A stretch of 10,845 nucleotides of DNA from CAYMJK01 sp043101635 (lineage in GTDB: Bacteria > Planctomycetota > Phycisphaerae > Phycisphaerales > UBA1924), in contig JBICIE010000181.1 in assembly GCA_043101635.1 (NCBI GenBank), positions 1 to 10,845 of the forward strand, read 5' to 3'. Below are positions 7,281 through 10,845 of the stretch, piece after piece (the stretch's first letter is position 1; each line of letters begins with the position of its first letter). The notes beneath the pieces were generated by a model that was not told the origin of the DNA, did not search any database, and saw only the letters and a program-made list of their open reading frames with translations. A program made the translations under genes and the position numbers.

Positions 7281-9662
7281 GGGCGCATCGCACCCGAGGT
7301 ACGCCGCGATCCGGGCCGACGCGACATCCCCGGCGTTGAGAAAGTCGCCCGTGGCCATGAAGCCCGGACGGTCGGGAAGGCCGACGACTGCCGCCACGCG
7401 GTCATCGAGTCCCCGGTCCACGCCGAACCAGCTCGCGCCGTCCCACGCCGCGAGGTTGCGGACGCTCACGCCTCCGGCGGACGTCATGGATCCGACCGCC
7501 AGCAGGACCGGACGAGCCGGTCCGGCGCCATCCAGGTCAACCACGGCGAGGTCGGCAACTTCGACGGTGCTCCCGCCCATGATGCCGCCAGCAAGGGCTG
7601 ACCAGGCTGCGCCATCCCATTTGGCGATGTTATTGACGATCACATCGTCGGCCATGGTGAACCGGCCGCCAGCGTAGAGCGCCGGGCCGGATCCATCGTC
7701 GTAGATCGCGAGCGCTGCGACCCGGTGGGAGCCCGCGGCGATGCTCATGCCCTTGCCGAGGCCTGACCAATCGGTCCCGTCCCAGCGCGCAATGCCCGCC
7801 GATTCCACCCCTCCAGCGGTGGTGAAGTACCCTGCCACGAACAGCGCCGTCCCGCGCCCATCGTCGAACACCGCCAGATCCCGGACGGTCGGCGCGCCCG
7901 GCGCGGCCAGGTCTCCGGCCAGCGCCGACCAGTTTCGTCCATCCCATCGAGCAATGCCCGGTGTTGCCAGTCCCCCGGCCTTGGCGAAATCTCCGCCGAC
8001 GAACAGCCGCGGATTGGCCGGTCCCGCCCCATCTTCGTCGTACGCCGCGAAGGCGCGCACGATCCCGTCGGCGCCGAGACCCAGCGGCCACCAGAATGTC
8101 CCATCCCATCGGGCAACGCGCGGCGCGTTGACGATACCCGCCTTGGTGAACTCACCGCCGACGAGCAGGGAGACCGGATCCGGTCCATCACCATCCGGGT
8201 CGAGGACTGCAAGACCACGGACCGGGCCGTTGAGCGGCGGGCCGACGGCGGCAAACTGCGAGCCGTCCCACAGCGCCAGGCCGCTGGTGGACGCTCCACC
8301 GGACGAGCCGAACTCACCGCCGACAAACACGGACGCTGACGGCGCCCCCGCGACAGCGCCGACCGTCAGGGCATGACCGGAAGCGCTCAGCCCGCCGCTC
8401 GGCTCAGTCCACTGGGCGCCATCCCAGAACAGAATGACGGCCTCCTGGAACGGACGGCTGGCGAAGATCATCGTCCCGCCGGCCGCCAGCGCCGATGGCT
8501 GCGGCCCCGCCCCATCAGGATCGACACCAATGAGGTCGTAGACCGTCCCGCCGTTGATCTGCGGCCCGACAGCGCTCCACGTGATCCCATCCCACCGGAC
8601 GATGCGCTGGATCAGGCCGCTGACAGCGCCCGACGCGTAGTGGACCTGGTGGAAACTCCCGCCGATGAACAGGCGCGCCGGAAAGGGGCCGGCGCCGTCC
8701 TCATCGAACACCCGCATGGATCGGATCTCATCTGCCAGGCCCCCTTCCATCGGGGCCCAACTGACGCCATCGAACTGGGCGATGTTGCGCACCGTGATCC
8801 CGCCGGCGATCGTGAACTTGCCGCCGGCCACGAGCGTCTGTGGCAGTGGCCCCGGCCCATCACCGTCGAAACTCGCCAGCGCGTACACAGCGTCGCTCGA
8901 GCCACCGCTGATCCCGCCCGCGATTCTCGACCATGCTGCGCCATCCCACCTGGCGACATAGCCGGTGATCTTGCCACCGGCCACCTCGAACCGCCCGCCG
9001 GCGATCAGGGCAAGCCCGCTGCCGTCGTCGTGCGTGGTCAGGGCGTGCACGGAGTCGTCCACGCCGCCGCCGACATCGGCCCAGGCGCTGCCATCCCAGC
9101 GGGCCAGGTTCGAAACGGGCGTGCCGCCGGCCAGCGCGAAGGAGCCCCCGACGTAGAGCGCCGCCGGCTCGCCTCCAGCCCCATCCAGATCGGCCGCAAG
9201 CAGAGAATAGGCCGAGCCGTCGAGGCCGCCGCCGACCGGCGACCAGGATGTCCCGTCCCACCGGGCGATCCCGCGCATTGCGGCGCCGCCCACCGTCGAG
9301 AAGGTCCCGCCGGCAAACAGCGCCGGCGCCGCGGGTCCGGCGCCATCCTCGTCGAACACTGCGAGGGCCACGACCGCCCCGTCATCCACTCCGGCGCCCA
9401 CATCGACCCAGCGCCCACCCTGCAGGCGCCCGATGCGATCGGGAAACGGCCCGAACAGGCTGGTGAACCGGCCGCCCGCATAGACAGCCGGCGCCCGCGG
9501 CCCATCGCCATCGTCGTCGAAGACGGCCAGGGCGCGAATCTCCGGTGTCAGGAGCGCCGACGAGAAGTCGCCGCTCCACCCCGGCTCGCACGGCTGCGCC
9601 ACCGCCGCGGCGGCCGATAGCCCGAACAGCCCCGCAGCGAGAGCGCCTCGAACACCGTTCAT
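7113..9662 (-). CDS. Large secreted WDG/GG.F repeat propeller protein with GC-ending dockerin (gene B)
   Basis: This predicted exported protein of 849 residues has no catalytic motif seen. The ATG at 9662 overlaps the TGA of gene A (ATGA) and has AAAGGG 6 nt upstream. It begins a signal peptide (MNGVRGALAAGLFGL, Ala-rich, cleavage AVA/Q after residue 22). The mature start QPCEPGW is not a lipobox. Residues about 28-790 comprise thirteen units of roughly 52-65 residues with the pattern IARWDG-x-x-W-x-x-(V/L)GGG, an Asp-rich loop such as FDEDGAGP, LFVGGxF and (A/V)GG. This is a beta-propeller-like repeat, and thirteen units would suit two propellers of six and seven blades (inference). Residues 795-849 are the Cys-containing dockerin-like domain ending LGCP. 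A is its nearest relative in the window, sharing both the blade and the dockerin sequence. The role is unknown; surface display or matrix function is the most I would infer. Confidence 0.9.
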   Translation of the reverse strand: MNGVRGALAAGLFGLSAAAAVAQPCEPGWSGDFSSALLTPEIRALAVFDDDGDGPRAPAVYAGGRFTSLFGPFPDRIGRLQGGRWVDVGAGVDDGAVVALAVFDEDGAGPAAPALFAGGTFSTVGGAAMRGIARWDGTSWSPVGGGLDGSAYSLLAADLDGAGGEPAALYVGGSFALAGGTPVSNLARWDGSAWADVGGGVDDSVHALTTHDDGSGLALIAGGRFEVAGGKITGYVARWDGAAWSRIAGGISGGSSDAVYALASFDGDGPGPLPQTLVAGGKFTIAGGITVRNIAQFDGVSWAPMEGGLADEIRSMRVFDEDGAGPFPARLFIGGSFHQVHYASGAVSGLIQRIVRWDGITWSAVGPQINGGTVYDLIGVDPDGAGPQPSALAAGGTMIFASRPFQEAVILFWDGAQWTEPSGGLSASGHALTVGAVAGAPSASVFVGGEFGSSGGASTSGLALWDGSQFAAVGPPLNGPVRGLAVLDPDGDGPDPVSLLVGGEFTKAGIVNAPRVARWDGTFWWPLGLGADGIVRAFAAYDEDGAGPANPRLFVGGDFAKAGGLATPGIARWDGRNWSALAGDLAAPGAPTVRDLAVFDDGRGTALFVAGYFTTAGGVESAGIARWDGTDWSGLGKGMSIAAGSHRVAALAIYDDGSGPALYAGGRFTMADDVIVNNIAKWDGAAWSALAGGIMGGSTVEVADLAVVDLDGAGPARPVLLAVGSMTSAGGVSVRNLAAWDGASWFGVDRGLDDRVAAVVGLPDRPGFMATGDFLNAGDVASARIAAYLGCDAPCYADCDADGVLDFFDFLCFQTAFALGDPHADCDGDGIIDFFDFLCFQNEFGLGCP
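7293..9581 (-). repeat. Thirteen WDG...W / GG.F propeller units in gene B
   Basis: I count thirteen WDG-type strands, including weaker versions such as GRLQGGRW, AQFDGVSW and ALWDGSQF. Most units contain an Asp-rich D-x-DG-x-GP loop, in a long form (DEDGAGPAAPALF) or a short form (YDDGSGPALY). The units are clearly diverged in protein sequence, so the repeat is old at DNA level. Confidence 0.8.
9659..9662 (-). promoter_or_regulatory. ATGA start/stop overlap of genes A and B
   Basis: The ATG of gene B (9662-9660) overlaps the TGA of gene A (9661-9659), as in translationally coupled genes. AAAGGG at 9674-9669, inside the gene A dockerin coding sequence, gives 6-nt spacing to the ATG and supports this start. 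Confidence 0.8.
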
Positions 9663-9826
9663 GGGCAGCCCTTTGCAAACTCGTTCTGGAAACACAGAAA
9701 GTCGAAGAAATCGAGGATCCCGTTCCCGTCGCAGTCGGCGCGCAGATCACCGGCGCCGAACAGGTTCTGGAAGCACAGGAAGTCGAAGAAGTCCAGGACT
9801 CCGTTCCCGTCGCAGTCGGCGACACA
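9659..9826 (-). repeat. Dockerin-like tandem EF-type domain of gene A (ends GCP)
   Basis: The repeats DCDGNGVLDFFDFLCFQ and DCDGNGILDFFDFLCFQ have an 81-nt DNA period, with Asn at loop position 5 and Phe-Phe at positions 10-11 in both. A CDC triplet precedes the first loop, as in gene E. The DNA matches gene B exactly over 28-29 nt at 9766-9793 and 9681-9709. Confidence 0.88.
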
Positions 9827-10845
9827 GTCGCACGCATGGGTCCATTCGGCCACGTTGCTGGATCCGACCCCACCGGCCAGCGAGAAGAACCCACCGGCCC
9901 ACAGGACCGGCTCAGGCCCGCTGTCCACCAGTTCGATTGCGCTGACGAGCCCGGTTTCCATGTCACGCCGGACACCATCGCCAAGCGCACGCCAGCCCTC
10001 GGTCGAACTCCACAGCGCGATCGAGTTTGCGGCCACGGTCCCGGCCTGGTCAAACGAGCCGCCTACGGCGACCATGGCCTTGCCATCAATCTCCAGCGGC
10101 TGAAACGCGGCGGCTCCGCTCTTGAACGGACCTGTGACAAGCCCTCCGCCGAGATCGTGCCAGGCCGATCCGTCCCACCGGGCCGCCCCTGTCAGCGCCT
10201 TGCCGCCAATGACCGTAAACTCGCCGCCGGCAAGGAGATGGCGCCCGCCGGCATCCTGAAACGACCCGAGGCTGAAGACCCGGTCGTTTGCGCCGCCGCC
10301 CAGCGCGGACCACGCCGCGCCATCCCAGCACGCGATGTGGTTGGCGTCGACGCCAGCGAGTCCGCCAGCGCGCACGAACTCCCCGCCGACATAGAGCTTC
10401 GGACCGGCGCCATCGTCGTGCGAGGTCAGGGCGAAGCCAACGTTGTCCAGCCCCCGCCCGAGGGGGCTCCAGGTCGACCCGTCCCACCTGGCGACCCGAT
10501 TGACGAACACGCCTCCGGCCTGGGTGAAGAACCCGGTCGCGTACAGGGCCGGCCCGGCGCCATCGTCGTGCACGGCGAGGTCGCGGACACCCTGGTGCTC
10601 CCCGCCGGGCACGCCACCTCCCACCGGCTCCCATGCCGAGCCGTTCCACTTTCCGACGCCTGTGACATCTCCATCGCCGGACTTGAGGAAGTCGCCGCCG
10701 GCGTAGATGGCGGGCCCGCCGCCATCGTCGTAACTGGCCAGCGCAAAGACCGGCATGTCGAAGCCGTCGCCGACGGGCTCCCACGTTCCCGCCCGATTGC
10801 GGATCACGTGGTACGCTGCAGCCCCGGCGCCGAACGTGAACCGCC
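9659..10845 (-). CDS. WDG/GG.F repeat propeller protein with GC-ending dockerin, N-terminus outside window (gene A)
   Basis: The frame is open to the right edge. The GTG at 10807 is not a start, because upstream codons continue the repeat (RFTFGAGAAAYHV before IRNRAGTWEPVG). About six blade units are visible, of the form ARWDGSxWxxLGGG, then HDDGAGPxLYVGGEF and xAGG. All carry the short Asp-rich loop, whereas gene B mixes long and short forms. One unit departs from the pattern (LWSSTEGW). The C-terminal 55 residues are the Cys-containing tandem dockerin-like domain ending KGCP. No enzyme motif is seen and the signal peptide cannot be examined. It is the first gene of the array within the window and overlaps B by 4 nt. 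Close similarity in both propeller and dockerin makes A and B likely paralogues by tandem duplication. Confidence 0.88.
   Translation of the reverse strand, partial: RFTFGAGAAAYHVIRNRAGTWEPVGDGFDMPVFALASYDDGGGPAIYAGGDFLKSGDGDVTGVGKWNGSAWEPVGGGVPGGEHQGVRDLAVHDDGAGPALYATGFFTQAGGVFVNRVARWDGSTWSPLGRGLDNVGFALTSHDDGAGPKLYVGGEFVRAGGLAGVDANHIACWDGAAWSALGGGANDRVFSLGSFQDAGGRHLLAGGEFTVIGGKALTGAARWDGSAWHDLGGGLVTGPFKSGAAAFQPLEIDGKAMVAVGGSFDQAGTVAANSIALWSSTEGWRALGDGVRRDMETGLVSAIELVDSGPEPVLWAGGFFSLAGGVGSSNVAEWTHACDCVADCDGNGVLDFFDFLCFQNLFGAGDLRADCDGNGILDFFDFLCFQNEFAKGCP
9845..10845 (-). repeat. About six WDG...W / GG.F propeller units in gene A
   Basis: The units repeat ARWDGSxW, LGGG, (Y/H)DDGAGPxLYVGG and F-x-x-AGG. 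The count is a minimum because the array runs off the window. Confidence 0.75.

Noticed and set aside
7113..7293. Upstream extension of gene C to an ATG at 7293
   Set aside because: The extra 60 residues are Arg-rich and read out of frame through the dockerin of gene B. The ATG at 7113 gives a signal peptide and a TGATG junction.
9580..9610. Lipoprotein reading for gene B because of Cys at residue 25 after AVAQP
   Set aside because: The residues before Cys do not fit a lipobox (Gln-Pro precede it), while AVA/Q is a good signal peptidase I site. The AGQC of gene E fails for the same reason.
8373..9620. Long open frame on the plus strand opposite gene B (415 codons)
   Set aside because: Gene B on the other strand has a signal peptide, regular repeats and a dockerin. 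The plus-strand frame merely mirrors the repeat periodicity (recurring PAGD/AADI-like runs), has no recognisable domain, and no ribosome binding site that I noticed.
9659..9826. Regular 81-nt spaced direct repeats that might suggest a CRISPR or tandem DNA repeat
   Set aside because: Only two units occur per site, the period is an exact number of codons, and they encode the two calcium loops of the dockerin. The same pair recurs at each gene end, so the cause is protein sequence.

Overview
The window is GC-rich and densely coding. It looks like chromosomal DNA of a planctomycete, probably of the class Phycisphaerae. The main clue is five consecutive secreted proteins that all end in the same two-repeat dockerin-like domain finishing in Gly-Cys plus one residue. 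As I recall, this ending is annotated in Phycisphaerales as a 'GC-type dockerin' domain. I ran no database search, so the taxon is an inference.

Region 1 (1-1507, + strand) is an RNA-repair pair. It holds the 3' part of rtcB (RNA ligase, cut by the left window edge) and a complete rtcA (RNA 3'-phosphate cyclase), which overlap slightly and look translationally coupled. No rtcR-type regulator is visible.

Region 2 (1572-10845, - strand) is a tandem array of five genes, called A to E here in transcription order. A (10845-9659, cut by the right edge) and B (9662-7113) are proteins built from WDG...W / GG.F repeats. C (7113-5434) is a GDPxPG-repeat protein. D (5373-3046) is a delta-60-like repeat propeller. 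E (2984-1572) is a seven-unit FG-GAP-like propeller. A/B share ATGA and B/C share TGATG. C/D and D/E are separated by 60 and 61 nt with good ribosome binding sites. The array looks like one transcription unit whose promoter lies beyond the right edge. It converges on rtcA across a 64-nt gap in which I see no clear terminator.

All four visible N-termini are Sec-type signal peptides with Gln just after the likely cleavage site. All five C-termini carry a 55-57 residue tandem calcium-loop domain. The simplest reading is a set of exported, non-enzymatic propeller or repeat proteins delivered to the cell surface or an extracellular complex through a shared C-terminal module. No cohesin-like partner, protease or sorting enzyme lies in the window. 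The array splits into two blocks: A-B-C (Cys-containing dockerin, ending GCP, overlapping genes) and D-E (Cys-poor dockerin, ending GCS, spaced genes).
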